Shown: positions 1 to 8,821, counted from the stretch's first letter. The stretch: DNA of 46,388 nucleotides from Blastopirellula sp. (GCA_002733575.1 NVWB01000030.1:683-47070); one strand, 5' to 3'. Translations and numbers: made by a program. The notes: generated from the letters alone by a model not told the origin.

Positions 1-479
1 GAATTATTGACTCCAAAATCGTTTTGCTCAAAGTAAGCACTTGCTCCAAAACTGGCATCAAATGCACTCAAAGCGGCCTCTTCACCAAAGCGGCCATCGG
101 TGTAAGCAATTGCAGGATCGAATACGGTCACCAATGCCTCGGTGCCACGTAGTACTCCGCCTAAATCTCGCATCACTTGCGAGTTATTTAATGCAGCATC
201 AACTGCTTCTTCTAAGGTGAGATCACTATAAGAAGACCCAATTTTTTCATTGTCCGGAGAAATTGGAATGACTGATAATGCACTTCCGTCTTCACAACTA
301 TTAGGAACTGGCTCTTCGATGCTTAATCCTCGATCAGCATAATCTGCAATCAATTGCTCACAATAGGCTGGCGCATCTGGACAGTCATAGCTGTTCCAAC
401 ATTTTAAAGCGCAACCATTCAACGAAACTGTGATACAGCTGGTAACGACAGTCAACCATCGCGTAGTGCGACTTAACAT
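1..479 (-). CDS. TolC-like outer-membrane efflux lipoprotein, 3' end beyond window
   Basis: Minus-strand frame open from the ATG at 479 to the window edge, giving 159 N-terminal residues. The N-terminus is a lipoprotein signal with lipobox L-N-G-C (Cys about 23). Around residues 90-150 comes 'LTLEEAVDAALNNS', then a D-P-A segment and 'GRFGEEAALSAFDASFGASA', the pattern of TolC/OEP proteins at the start of the first repeat. The start is backed by AGGAGGG at 487-493, 7 nt upstream. By family it would be the outer-membrane duct that works with HlyD adaptors, and three HlyD-containing proteins lie 15-20 kb to the right. The barrel and most coiled-coil helices are outside the window. Family call from the N-terminus only. 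Confidence 0.65.
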   Translation of the reverse strand, partial: MLSRTTRWLTVVTSCITVSLNGCALKCWNSYDCPDAPAYCEQLIADYADRGLSIEEPVPNSCEDGSALSVIPISPDNEKIGSSYSDLTLEEAVDAALNNSQVMRDLGGVLRGTEALVTVFDPAIAYTDGRFGEEAALSAFDASFGASAYFEQNDFGVNN

Positions 480-518
480 CGTTGAGCCCTCCTGGGTCGT
501 ATAGCGGATTCAGCAGAT

Positions 519-554
519 TGATTAGTGAACTTGAATTGGGTCAGTCACTAATCA
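519..554. promoter_or_regulatory. 10-bp perfect inverted repeat upstream of the TolC-like gene
   Basis: TGATTAGTGA (519-528) and TCACTAATCA (545-554) are exact reverse complements separated by 16 nt, 40 nt upstream of the TolC-like start. Centre-to-centre spacing is 26 bp. It could be an operator for a dimeric or tetrameric regulator, or a 5'-UTR hairpin. There is no T-tract, so it is not a terminator. Function is inference. Confidence 0.4.
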
Positions 555-886
555 GTAAATACAATCAACAAACATCAGTTCAATGCCAGGTATCAAAGAA
601 GTCTCGTTGCGGGTAAACGGACCTCTTTCCTGATTGGACATACGATGTAGCTACAAGTTTTTTCGGCAGAGTCCCCACTTAATACACAGTAAAACCGTCA
701 TTTTCTGTAGAACGAGACTGATTGCTATCATGCTTTTAACCCTGTATACCATGATATTTGGACTTAGAATCACCTTAACCGTTACATATTACCGGACCGC
801 TTTATATTCGTTTCAGCTACAAAGTCTCTATGAGAACTTCCCCATTGTCTGATAAACTGTTCGTTAAATTTCACGCTGGTACTTAA

Positions 887-914
887 TTGTATCGCGTTAC
901 AATTTATCTATACT
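887..914 (+). promoter_or_regulatory. Possible sigma-70 type promoter for the sigma-factor operon
   Basis: TTGTAT (887-892), 16-nt spacer, TATACT (909-914), 42 nt upstream of the first gene of the pair. Similarity to the general bacterial consensus is the only support. TATACT also occurs at 2181-2186 ahead of tssA, but without a good -35 box. Confidence 0.4.
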
Positions 915-955
915 GAGGTGAAACCCTCTCGCCTTCATCGATCAAAGAAATCAAT

Positions 956-1324
956 ATGAATGGTTCCTCATCCAATTCAGAAAACGCACCAGGACGTGAA
1001 CATTCTGATGCGAATAAGCCAGAAGCAATCCCAGATCAACAACAGTTGTTTGAAAACGTGTTGAATAGCACTTTTTCAGATCCAGATGCCCATGCTGTAA
1101 GACAAGCAATTGTAAAAGCCCGTGCTGACTCTCCAGAAGCAGATTACACCGATCCCGAAGTCTTGACCCGATTTGTGGTCTATTTACTACGGGAAAAACT
1201 GGGGGCAGAAGCAATATCGAGCTCCACTTTACTATCCATGGCAAGCACTGTAGCTCAAACGCTTTTGGAAGACCCTGAAGCAAAAATCAGATTGTCCAGG
1301 CTATGGCTTCAATTCAACGTGTAG
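956..1324 (+). CDS. Unknown small protein coupled to a sigma factor
   Basis: 122 residues, no signal peptide or membrane segment. The first 30 residues are polar, rich in Ser, Asn and Gln, and probably disordered. Residues 30-120 look helical (for example 'FVVYLLREKLGAEAI' and a hydrophobic C-terminal helix). Its stop is followed by 3 nt and then the ATG of the sigma factor, so the two are almost certainly co-translated. Family not recognised. The coupling makes a partner or regulator of the sigma factor possible, but no anti-sigma motif is visible. Confidence 0.7.
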   Translation: MNGSSSNSENAPGREHSDANKPEAIPDQQQLFENVLNSTFSDPDAHAVRQAIVKARADSPEADYTDPEVLTRFVVYLLREKLGAEAISSSTLLSMASTVAQTLLEDPEAKIRLSRLWLQFNV

Positions 1325-1327
1325 AAA

Positions 1328-2020
1328 ATGAGTACCTCTTCTAATACATCAGATCAACAACATCGTGTAGAGGAAAACCAAGGACTGGTTTACTCCTTAG
1401 CGCAATCAGTCCACAAAAAACTGCCTGGACAGTTCGGATTAGATGATTTGATTGCTTATGGCCAAATAGGTCTGGCCCAAGCTGCAAAAACTTATGACGA
1501 CTCTAAAGGAGCCGCATTTTCCACGTTTGCCTATTATCGGATTCGAGGTGCCATTTATGATGGAGTCTCGAAAATGAGCTGGACTTCGTACGCGGCACAG
1601 GCACAAGCCAAGTACCAGCAACACGCCAACGATGTAATGCAAGCCGGAGTCGAAGATAGCCCTAAGACTGATAAGCCAGAAGAAGCTGATGCTCGTTGGT
1701 TAGGCACTGTAACTCAACGATTAGGAATCGTCTATCTGGCCAGTCATTCAGCGTCAGAGACAGATGCAATGATGCAAGTGGCAGATGAGCATACTAAATC
1801 TCCCGCCGAAGCAACTGAATCGAAAGAAGTGCATCAAACTCTCAGACAAAAGGTCGACTGCTTGCCTGACGATGAGCGAAAACTGATTCAATTCACCTAT
1901 TACGAAGGGCTTTCGCTCAAAGAGGCAGGAGAAAAACTAGGAAAAAGCAAGTCATGGGCCAGTCGGCTTCACCAGAAAATCCTAGATCGACTTGCCCATG
2001 AGATGAGGACCAGCCAATAA
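1328..2020 (+). CDS. FliA/SigB-type sigma-70 family RNA polymerase sigma factor
   Basis: 230 residues. Region 2 spans about residues 18-82: 'GLDDLIAYGQIGLAQAAKTYD' fits region 2.1-2.2 and 'FSTFAYYRIRGAIYDGV' fits regions 2.3-2.4. Region 4 is residues 178-225, with 'LPDDERKLIQFTYYEGLSLKEAGEKLG' and a recognition helix 'SKSWASRLHQKIL'. The linker of about 95 residues between them holds little recognisable region 3. The arrangement matches alternative sigma factors of the FliA/WhiG class rather than ECF. It lies 244 nt upstream of tssA on the same strand, with no terminator seen between, so a role in T6SS transcription is a reasonable inference but is not shown. No flagellar gene is in the window. 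Confidence 0.9.
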   Translation: MSTSSNTSDQQHRVEENQGLVYSLAQSVHKKLPGQFGLDDLIAYGQIGLAQAAKTYDDSKGAAFSTFAYYRIRGAIYDGVSKMSWTSYAAQAQAKYQQHANDVMQAGVEDSPKTDKPEEADARWLGTVTQRLGIVYLASHSASETDAMMQVADEHTKSPAEATESKEVHQTLRQKVDCLPDDERKLIQFTYYEGLSLKEAGEKLGKSKSWASRLHQKILDRLAHEMRTSQ

Positions 2021-2264
2021 CACAGGGCCACTTAAACATCGGGGCCGCATAAACAGAAAACTGCTTATATTGAATCAAGTGGCTAGGTATTGTTGTAACA
2101 ATTGCGTCAATAATAAGACCATTGTATCACGTTTTCTAATCAGCCTTCCATTCACCATTTTAAGCGCAAATTCTGTAGACTATACTTAGAAGATTCGTCT
2201 TTTACTAATAATCAAGACCTCATTGCCTCACGTTTTCAACAAGTACTTATGAAGGGTACACCTC

Positions 2265-3413
2265 ATGTCTTCTCCTGAAGTCATTGATATTGAATCTCTC
2301 GTTACCGCTTTTTCAGAAGATCATCCAAGTGGTGTTGAATTACGTCAATCAGATCATGCCTCGCTTTATCACGATTTGCGGGGTGCGTTTGAAAAATCAG
2401 TAAGAGCCGAACGCGATTTGGTTCAGGCTCAATCTTTCCCAGACGAAGATTCCTCCGAGATAGAAGACCCTCAGTGGGGTGAAGTCCGCACACTTGCGAT
2501 TGAAGTCTTGCAAAATCATTCCAAAGACCTTGCTGTCGCCTCTTGGTTAACCGAGTCGTTATTCCGCTTAAAGGGTTTCCCTGGCTTGCGAGATGGCATT
2601 CGGGTCTGCCTTGAAATCAGCAAGCGGTACTGGAGCGTGATTCACCCTGAACCGGATGAAGATTACGGATACGAAGATACGGTCGCTCAACTAGATGGGC
2701 TCGCAGCGGAACGCAGTTTTGGTCCCATCGAGCTGATTCCAGTCACGAGAGAACACGATGGTTTTTCAATTTTTGACTTCAATGAAGCCAATCGTATCGA
2801 GGCGATGGAACATAAAGAGAAACAACACCGGATAGAAAATGGGGAAATTGATCGCGCTCGCTTTGATGAATCCTTTGTTCAAACGGGGCGTGAAGCCCTA
2901 GAAACCACGATCGATGATATTGGCCAATGCATAGACGATTTAAAAGAATTGGGCGATTTTCTAGATGAAAACTGCACGAATAATTCTTTTGGAGACCCTA
3001 CCTCTCCATCCCTGACCTCTTTTCGAAAAAAACTAGAAGAAATACGCGGTACGATTCAAAATCTTCTGAATGAACTCCTTCCCAATGATGAATCTACAGC
3101 CAGCGAAACTACAAGTGAAGAATCGTTGAATGATGGATCAACGGGTGAAATGACTCAAGCTGTCCGAGTTTCAGCCCCAGGTGAGATTACCAATCGCAAG
3201 GATGCAGTAAAAGTATTGAAGAAAGTGGCAGAGTTTTTCCGCAAAACCGAACCTCACTCTCCAGTCTCCTATTCTTTAGAACAGGTCGCCAAATGGGCCG
3301 ATTTATCGTTACCCGAACTTCTTAAAGACCTAATACATGATGATTCTGTCTTATCAGAACTCCAACGACGCGCCGGAATACCACTAGACGACTCATCCTC
3401 AGAAAACGACTAG
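2265..3413 (+). CDS. tssA: Type VI secretion protein TssA (ImpA family)
   Basis: 382 residues, cytoplasmic. The ImpA N-terminal domain covers about residues 15-135, including 'PQWGEVRTLAIEVLQNHSKDL' and 'LVASWLTESLFRLKGFPGLRDG' type sequence. A charged linker follows (about 240-300). The conserved TssA C-terminal segment is at about 315-375, with 'EFFRKTEPHSPVSYSLEQVAKW' and a final DLIHD. TssA proteins help assemble or cap the growing tail. The start has AAGGG about 9 nt upstream. It is first in the block and followed by 226 nt before tssB, so tssB may have its own promoter. Confidence 0.88.
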   Translation: MSSPEVIDIESLVTAFSEDHPSGVELRQSDHASLYHDLRGAFEKSVRAERDLVQAQSFPDEDSSEIEDPQWGEVRTLAIEVLQNHSKDLAVASWLTESLFRLKGFPGLRDGIRVCLEISKRYWSVIHPEPDEDYGYEDTVAQLDGLAAERSFGPIELIPVTREHDGFSIFDFNEANRIEAMEHKEKQHRIENGEIDRARFDESFVQTGREALETTIDDIGQCIDDLKELGDFLDENCTNNSFGDPTSPSLTSFRKKLEEIRGTIQNLLNELLPNDESTASETTSEESLNDGSTGEMTQAVRVSAPGEITNRKDAVKVLKKVAEFFRKTEPHSPVSYSLEQVAKWADLSLPELLKDLIHDDSVLSELQRRAGIPLDDSSSEND

Positions 3414-3570
3414 TAATTTCAAGAGAAATTGAATAAATCGCCTATCCTTCTAATTGAATTTCCGAATCTATTTTACAGATAATTGAGAAATATCAAAGAA
3501 ATTTGATTAAGACTGTTGTAATTTGCTCTCAATTTGATGAAATAGAAGTACTAGTCATTATTCGGGAAAC

Positions 3571-3588
3571 GAAAGATGATCATTTTCT
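3571..3588. promoter_or_regulatory. Near-perfect palindrome between tssA and tssB
   Basis: ATGATCAT core with GAAAG to the left and TTTTC to the right, so 16 of 18 positions are palindromic, 52 nt before tssB. It could be a repressor or activator site. There is no other support. Confidence 0.2.
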
Positions 3589-3639
3589 TGATGACCGTCG
3601 GTATACACAACATGTCTAAAACTAGGGCGAGGTGAGCAA

Positions 3640-4158
3640 ATGGCTGAAAGCTACCAGAAGAAAATCAACCGCGTTCGCAAACCAAGAGTTCACATCACTT
3701 ATGATGTCGAAACTGGCGGTGCGATGGCAAAGAAAGAACTTCCCTTTGTCGTTGGTGTCATGGGAGACTTCTCCGGTAACCCAACCGATAAGTTAGAGCC
3801 GATCAAGGATCGGAAGTTTATCCAAATTGATCGTGACAATTTTAACGATGTCATGAAACGCATGCGTCCTGAATTGAACATGCGAGTTGAAAACACGCTG
3901 GCTGACGATGGTTCAGAAATGGGTGTTCAACTGAAATTTAACGGCATTGAAGACTTTGAACCTGCTCAGGTTGCCAAACAAATTGACCCGTTAAAGAAAC
4001 TCTTAGACACTCGTGACAATCTGCGTGATTTACTCACAAAGATTGACCGTAGCGATGACTTAGAATCGATTCTAGAACAAGCTTTGAGTAACCCTGATGA
4101 CTTAAAAAAGCTTGCTGGCGAATTAGGCATTGAAGGCGATAGCGAAGGAGGCGAATAA
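3640..4158 (+). CDS. tssB: T6SS contractile sheath small subunit TssB
   Basis: 172 residues, the usual TssB/VipA/ImpB length. The N-terminus '[22 protein letters not shown]' and the segment '[15 protein letters not shown]' with '[20 protein letters not shown]' are hallmark TssB sequence. The C-terminal helix '[20 protein letters not shown]' is the part that binds TssC. TssB and TssC polymerise into the cytoplasmic contractile sheath. GAGGTG lies 6 nt upstream of the ATG. Only 2 nt separate its stop from tssC, whose RBS is inside the end of tssB. No truncation or missing motif. Confidence 0.97.
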   Translation: MAESYQKKINRVRKPRVHITYDVETGGAMAKKELPFVVGVMGDFSGNPTDKLEPIKDRKFIQIDRDNFNDVMKRMRPELNMRVENTLADDGSEMGVQLKFNGIEDFEPAQVAKQIDPLKKLLDTRDNLRDLLTKIDRSDDLESILEQALSNPDDLKKLAGELGIEGDSEGGE

Positions 4159-4160
4159 TT

Positions 4161-5657
4161 ATGAGTGCTAGTGGAGAAGCCCAAGGGCAAGCAAGTGAAG
4201 CTCAAGCAGCGGACGCGACTAGTTTACTAGATGCCGCTATTTCTGCGACCAAACAAACAAAACAACCCCGCGCCAAAGAGTTGATTTCAACTTTGGTAGG
4301 CGAGGCCATGAAAGGAACGGTCACATTCAATAAAGATGTGATTCGGACCATCAATCAAGGAATTGCTGCGATTGACGAAGTTGTGTCAAAGCAACTAGCG
4401 GCAATCATGCACCACCCTGACTTCCAAAAACTTGAAGGAAGCTGGCGTGGTTTGAACTACCTGGTCATGAATTCTGAAACAAGCGAAATGCTCAAACTGC
4501 GAGTCTTCAATTGTGGCAAACGTGATCTGTTCAAAAACTTAGATCGTGCGGTTGAATTTGACCAAAGTGACATCTTTAAGAAAATCTATGAAAGTGAATT
4601 TGGTCTCGCTGGTGGTAATCCTTATGGTGCCCTGATTGGCGACTATGAATTTGACAACACCCCAGACGACATCGCAACTCTTGAGAAAATGTCTGGCGTT
4701 GCCGCATCGGCATTTGCTCCGTTTTTGACCGCTCCGAGTGCTAACTTCTTTGGTTTAGAAAACTGGGAAGAACTATCCAAACCTCGTGACCTGGCGAAGA
4801 TCTTTGACTCGAAGGAATACATCAAATGGAATTCCTTCCGAGACAGTGAAGACTCTCGCTTTGTCAACATGGTCATGCCGCGCACATTGGCTCGCCTGCC
4901 TTATGGAGCAACAACCAAGCCAATCGACGAGTTCAACTATGAAGAAGTAGAGACGGGTCCGCAAGGAGAATCGATCCCGGTCTCTCATGATGAATACTGC
5001 TGGATGAACACCTCGTATGTCATGGGTGCCCGTCTGACAGATGCCTTTGCTAAAACCGGTTGGTGTACTGCGATTCGTGGTGCAGAAAACGGAGGTAAAG
5101 TTGAAGGTCTACCTGTTCATATCGTGAAGAGCGAAGATGGCGATTCTGACGTGAAGTGTCCTACCGAAGTTCAGATCACGGATCGTCGTGAAGCCGAACT
5201 TAGTAAGCTGGGCTTCCTTTCGTTATGCCATTACAAAGACACCGACTTTTCTGTCTTCTTTGGTGGGCAAACAACACAAAGACCAAAACAATACCACGAT
5301 CCAGACGCCACTTCGAATTCTGAAATCTCCGCCCGCTTGCCATACATCATGGCCAGTTCCCGGTTTGCTCATTACTTGAAAGTGATTGCCCGAGACAAAA
5401 TTGGCTCGTTCATGGAACGTGCTGATTGTGAAACTTGGCTCAACGATTGGATTCATAATTACGTTGCTGCGGACTCCAACCCTCCGCCAGAAGTGCGCGC
5501 TCGTCTTCCATTGGCTGAAGCCAAAATTGAAGTGACCGAAATTCCTGGTAAACCAGGATGCTACAACGCTATCGCTCATCTGCGACCATGGCTCCAAATG
5601 GAAGAACTTACCGCCTCGTTACGCATGGTTGCCAGTATTCCACAGGCAGCCGGGTAG
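4161..5657 (+). CDS. tssC: T6SS contractile sheath large subunit TssC
   Basis: 498 residues, full length for TssC/VipB/ImpC. The core motif 'HHPDFQKLEGSWRGLNYLV' lies at about residues 83-101. 'GLAGGNPYGALIGDYEF' and 'FAHYLKVIARDKIGSFM' follow, and the C-terminus 'MEELTASLRMVASIP' is the conserved sheath strand. A strong AAGGAGG (4145-4151) precedes the ATG by 9 nt, the best RBS in this block, as expected for a subunit needed in hundreds of copies. It is followed by a hairpin plus T-tract and then a second sheath-like gene. Confidence 0.97.
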   Translation: MSASGEAQGQASEAQAADATSLLDAAISATKQTKQPRAKELISTLVGEAMKGTVTFNKDVIRTINQGIAAIDEVVSKQLAAIMHHPDFQKLEGSWRGLNYLVMNSETSEMLKLRVFNCGKRDLFKNLDRAVEFDQSDIFKKIYESEFGLAGGNPYGALIGDYEFDNTPDDIATLEKMSGVAASAFAPFLTAPSANFFGLENWEELSKPRDLAKIFDSKEYIKWNSFRDSEDSRFVNMVMPRTLARLPYGATTKPIDEFNYEEVETGPQGESIPVSHDEYCWMNTSYVMGARLTDAFAKTGWCTAIRGAENGGKVEGLPVHIVKSEDGDSDVKCPTEVQITDRREAELSKLGFLSLCHYKDTDFSVFFGGQTTQRPKQYHDPDATSNSEISARLPYIMASSRFAHYLKVIARDKIGSFMERADCETWLNDWIHNYVAADSNPPPEVRARLPLAEAKIEVTEIPGKPGCYNAIAHLRPWLQMEELTASLRMVASIPQAAG

Positions 5658-5682
5658 TATTGTAAAATTGAAAGTTAGAAAG

Positions 5683-5718
5683 AGGCATATTGGACTGGAT
5701 CCCGTGTGCCTTTTTTTT
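5683..5718 (+). terminator. Intrinsic terminator or attenuator inside the T6SS block
   Basis: AGGCATAT (5683-5690) pairs with GTGTGCCT (5704-5711): eight pairs, two of them G-U in RNA, around a 13-nt loop. Seven further T residues follow to 5718. It sits 25 nt after the tssC stop and ends 23 nt before the ATG of the next gene. Because the downstream genes are on the same strand, partial read-through is more likely than full termination. That would keep sheath subunits in excess over baseplate proteins. Confidence 0.6.
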
Positions 5719-5741
5719 CGTTTACACAGATTGTCATACGC

Positions 5742-7325
5742 ATGAATTCCGTGCCATCAGAGGAAGAATTTGAATACCAGGTTGTTGAGCAGGAACTGAC
5801 TCCAGCAGAGTCGTCTCCTGCTCAAGAATCGGAACGTAGCGGGTCACTGCTCGATTCGTTAATTGAAGTTTCTGCAACCGTGACCCGATCAGAACTTTCG
5901 AATCGCTTAAACGATTTCCTGCAAGCACCTACCGTGGGTGATTCGCTGAATGCCTGGCTAGGCAACATCGCCGGTTATGAAAAAGAGCAACTAGTACGCA
6001 GGCTCAACTCCGATGTCGCCTATATCGATCAACTCGTCAATGATCAACTCAACACCATTATACATCACCCCAAATTCCAAAAGCTTGAGTCTTCCTGGCG
6101 CGGCCTAAATTATTTAGTAAACACAGTCGAAGAAGAAGGAGACCCGAATACTCTTGTCCGCGTTTTAGACATGAAATGGAGTGAGGTCGAACGCGACTTA
6201 GACCGGGCCATTGATTTTGATGACAGTCAACTTTTTCGGAAAATTTACGAAGAAGAATTTGGCACCGCTGGCGGAAAACCTTTTGGAGTCCTGATCGGAG
6301 ACTATCAAATCCAACCACGTCCTACGCCAGATCATCCCCATCGAGACATCGACACCCTTCAAAAACTTTCGGGAGTTGCCGCAGCTGCGTTCTGCCCCTT
6401 TATCGCTGGCGTCAGTCCAACGATGTTTGGCGTTGATCAATTCACAGGTCTAGAGCACGTCAATGATTTAAGCGTCGGGTTTGAGCAACCTGAATTTATC
6501 GAGTGGAATGCATTCCGTAAGACAGACGACGCACGCTATGTTGCTTTGGCGCTTCCCCATATTTTAATGAGAAAACCTTACGAACCAGACCCTGAAAGAC
6601 TCGATGGATTCTGTTTTCGTGAAGAAGTGGCAGGCACTGATCGCAGTAAATATCTGTGGGGTAACGCCGCGTTTGCCATGGGAGAAGTTTTAATCCGTGC
6701 CTATGCACAATGTGGCTGGTTCGCCCAAATCCGTGGTGTTCAACGCAATGTACTAGGGGGCGGGTTAGTTACCGGGCTACCCGTTCAACATTTTGGCACC
6801 GACCGTCAGGGGGTTGCACCCAAATGTTCCTCTGACCTGATGATCACGGATCACCAAGAAGCAGACTTATCTCAACTAGGGTTCCTTCCCCTGACGCATT
6901 GTCATGATACCGAATACTCTTCCTTTTATTCCAATCCCACCATACAAAACCCGAAAGAATACCACACACCAGCAGCCACGCAGAATGCAAAAATTTCGGC
7001 CATGCTGCAATATATCATGTGTGCTTCTCAGTTTGCCCATTATTTGAAAGTCCAGGCTCGTGAAAAAATTGGATCCTTTCTACAAGCTGAAGACCTTGAA
7101 CGATTTTTACACGACTGGATTTATGAATACGTCACACCGGATGAAACTGCCAAGCCGGAAGTAAAAGCCAGACGACCATTGCGTCAGGCCGACGTTCGCG
7201 TACGTGCTGATCCAAATAACCCCGGAAGCTATGTATGCACAATGGACCTTTGGCCCCACTATCAACTGGATGATTTAGTCTCATCCATACGCATGAAAAC
7301 TAAAATTGAAAAACGTGGTTCCTAA
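5742..7325 (+). CDS. Second TssC-family sheath protein, ImpD type
   Basis: 527 residues from the ATG at 5742. A GTG at 5706 would add 12 residues but lies inside the hairpin/T-tract, so 5742 is preferred. It shares the TssC core ('HHPKFQKLESSWRGLNYLV', 'GTAGGKPFGVLIGDYQI', 'FAHYLKVQAREKIGSFL' and the C-terminal 'LDDLVSSIRMK'). It also has an extra N-terminal stretch (about residues 55-90, 'LNDFLQAPTVGDSLNAWLG') typical of ImpD proteins of Rhizobium-type imp loci. Likely a paralogous sheath-like subunit or a special ring near the baseplate; that role is inference. No RBS is visible. Confidence 0.88.
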   Translation: MNSVPSEEEFEYQVVEQELTPAESSPAQESERSGSLLDSLIEVSATVTRSELSNRLNDFLQAPTVGDSLNAWLGNIAGYEKEQLVRRLNSDVAYIDQLVNDQLNTIIHHPKFQKLESSWRGLNYLVNTVEEEGDPNTLVRVLDMKWSEVERDLDRAIDFDDSQLFRKIYEEEFGTAGGKPFGVLIGDYQIQPRPTPDHPHRDIDTLQKLSGVAAAAFCPFIAGVSPTMFGVDQFTGLEHVNDLSVGFEQPEFIEWNAFRKTDDARYVALALPHILMRKPYEPDPERLDGFCFREEVAGTDRSKYLWGNAAFAMGEVLIRAYAQCGWFAQIRGVQRNVLGGGLVTGLPVQHFGTDRQGVAPKCSSDLMITDHQEADLSQLGFLPLTHCHDTEYSSFYSNPTIQNPKEYHTPAATQNAKISAMLQYIMCASQFAHYLKVQAREKIGSFLQAEDLERFLHDWIYEYVTPDETAKPEVKARRPLRQADVRVRADPNNPGSYVCTMDLWPHYQLDDLVSSIRMKTKIEKRGS

Positions 7326-7424
7326 ATCAATTGAAATATCTCAGAATCAGATTCAATCAAGACACTACTTACCTAATGGCCTTACAACTTTATTCCGCTC
7401 ACACATAAACAAGTGAAGATTATT

Positions 7425-8222
7425 ATGAACGTCACAGAGCTATTAAGCGAAATGCGACTGGATGAGGCAATTCAAGCCACCATTGAAATCGTAAAGAAAA
7501 AACCGATGGCGGTTGAACATCGGGTCTCGTTAGCGCAATTAATATGCTTTACAGGTGACTTGGAGCGTGCGGATCAGCAGCTTGAAACATCGCAGATGCA
7601 AGACCCAGAAGCCTTGATGAAGATCTCGATGTATCGCCAACTGATTCGTGGTGAAATGACCCGTCGAGAAAGTTTTGAACAAGGTCGGCCGCCAGAACTT
7701 CTACAAGACCCTACACCGCTTGTCGAACTAAACATGAAATTGCTGATCGCGTTACGAGAGAACGACATACAGCAAGTTGGGCAGCTAAGCCAGCAGATCG
7801 AGGAACAACGCCCGGTTTACTCAGGCACTTGTGATGGCCAAGCATTTGAAGATATGCGAGACATGGATGACCGCACAATCTTCTTCTTTGAAGTCATCAC
7901 GAGCACAGGCAAATACTACTGGGTTCCGTTTGATAGCATCGAATCAATCGAGTTCCATCCACCTGTAGAACCCTGCGATTTACTTTGGCGTAGAGCCACC
8001 ATGAATGCGGCCGATCAAGATGGCGATGTGTTCATCCCGGTCCTCTATCCAGGCTCATCAGCCAGCGAAAGTACCGCTGTGAAATTAGGAAGAGAAACTC
8101 TGTGGGATGGCGAGCCACCTTTGCCGGCCATCGGATTTGGTCAACGCATGTTCTGGATTGGAGACGATGAAAAAACGATTATGGAACTTCAATCATTGAA
8201 GTTTAATCGAACTACAACCTAA
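7425..8222 (+). CDS. tagJ: T6SS accessory protein TagJ (ImpE family)
   Basis: 265 residues from ATG 7425; an in-frame GTG at 7413 would add four. The N-terminal half is helical and TPR-like ('AIEIVKKKPMAVEHRVSLAQLICFTGDLERADQQLE'). The C-terminal ImpE domain shows 'DMDDRTIFFFEVI', 'GKYYWVPFDSIESIEFHPP', 'DLLWRRATM' and 'VFIPVLYPGSS'. TagJ binds the TssB N-terminus in some systems and accompanies one class of ClpV recycling. Its place between the second sheath gene and tssE matches impE in the imp order. Confidence 0.92.
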   Translation: MNVTELLSEMRLDEAIQATIEIVKKKPMAVEHRVSLAQLICFTGDLERADQQLETSQMQDPEALMKISMYRQLIRGEMTRRESFEQGRPPELLQDPTPLVELNMKLLIALRENDIQQVGQLSQQIEEQRPVYSGTCDGQAFEDMRDMDDRTIFFFEVITSTGKYYWVPFDSIESIEFHPPVEPCDLLWRRATMNAADQDGDVFIPVLYPGSSASESTAVKLGRETLWDGEPPLPAIGFGQRMFWIGDDEKTIMELQSLKFNRTTT

Positions 8223-8326
8223 TTTTTTGTACTCAGGCACTTAATTATTCATACCAAGGGATAAATTTTTACGTCTACCAGTTTTCCAGAAGGATCACCA
8301 GATTGAATCATTGGGCATAAATAATC

Positions 8327-8821
8327 ATGGCAAAGAACCAGGAAGAACAACCACTACTCCCGAGCGTGTTTGATCGTTTAATGGACGATGAACCCGAAAA
8401 CTCGCAAGAGTCCCCTCGTTCCGCCATTCAAACCATGCGAGATATTCGTGTCTCTGTTCGACGCGATCTTGAAAACTTACTAAACACTCGCTGGCGGGTC
8501 AGTGCTTGGCCCTTGGATTATGAACAGTTGAACAGATCTCTGGTAAACTATGGCATTCCTGACTTCTCCTCAATCGACATGAGTTCCGACATGGATCGGG
8601 ACAGTCTGAGAGTTGCCGTTGAGGAAGCCATTCGTATTTATGAACCTCGATTCGTAAGTGTGAAAGTTGAACTGATCGAAAATGATGATTCCGCTGATCG
8701 AACATTGCGGTTCCTCATTCATGCAGAACTTCACGCAACTCCGAATCCAGAGCCCATCGTTTTTGACTCCCGAGTCGAAGCGGGGGATCAACTTTTTAAG
8801 GTAAGGCGTAAAGATCGATGA
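8327..8821 (+). CDS. tssE: T6SS baseplate subunit TssE (gp25-like)
   Basis: 164 residues with a GPW/gp25 domain over about residues 40-155: 'VRRDLENLLNTRW', 'SLVNYGIPDFSSIDM', 'VEEAIRIYEPRFVSVKVEL' and the end 'FDSRVEAGDQLFKV'. TssE nucleates the sheath on the TssFG wedge. It overlaps tssF by ATGA (8818-8821), so translation is coupled. The 104-nt gap before it shows no terminator. Confidence 0.93.
   Translation: MAKNQEEQPLLPSVFDRLMDDEPENSQESPRSAIQTMRDIRVSVRRDLENLLNTRWRVSAWPLDYEQLNRSLVNYGIPDFSSIDMSSDMDRDSLRVAVEEAIRIYEPRFVSVKVELIENDDSADRTLRFLIHAELHATPNPEPIVFDSRVEAGDQLFKVRRKDR

Larger units (their letters stand above)
480..955. other. Divergent intergenic region
   Basis: Region between the minus-strand TolC-like gene and the plus-strand sigma-factor pair. 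It holds the inverted repeat at 519-554 and a promoter-like site at 887-914. A 72-codon frame at 634-852 has no RBS, no recognisable motif and an unlikely composition, so no gene is called here. Confidence 0.5.

Noticed and set aside
634..852. 72-codon frame in the divergent intergenic region
   Set aside because: No RBS, no motif, and composition unlike the neighbouring genes; overlaps the likely regulatory region.
2027..2083. Terminator after the sigma factor (GCCACTT / AAGTGGC)
   Set aside because: Loop of 43 nt and no T-tract.
5706..5741. GTG start of the second sheath gene
   Set aside because: It lies within the hairpin and T-tract, and adds residues unlike TssC family N-termini.
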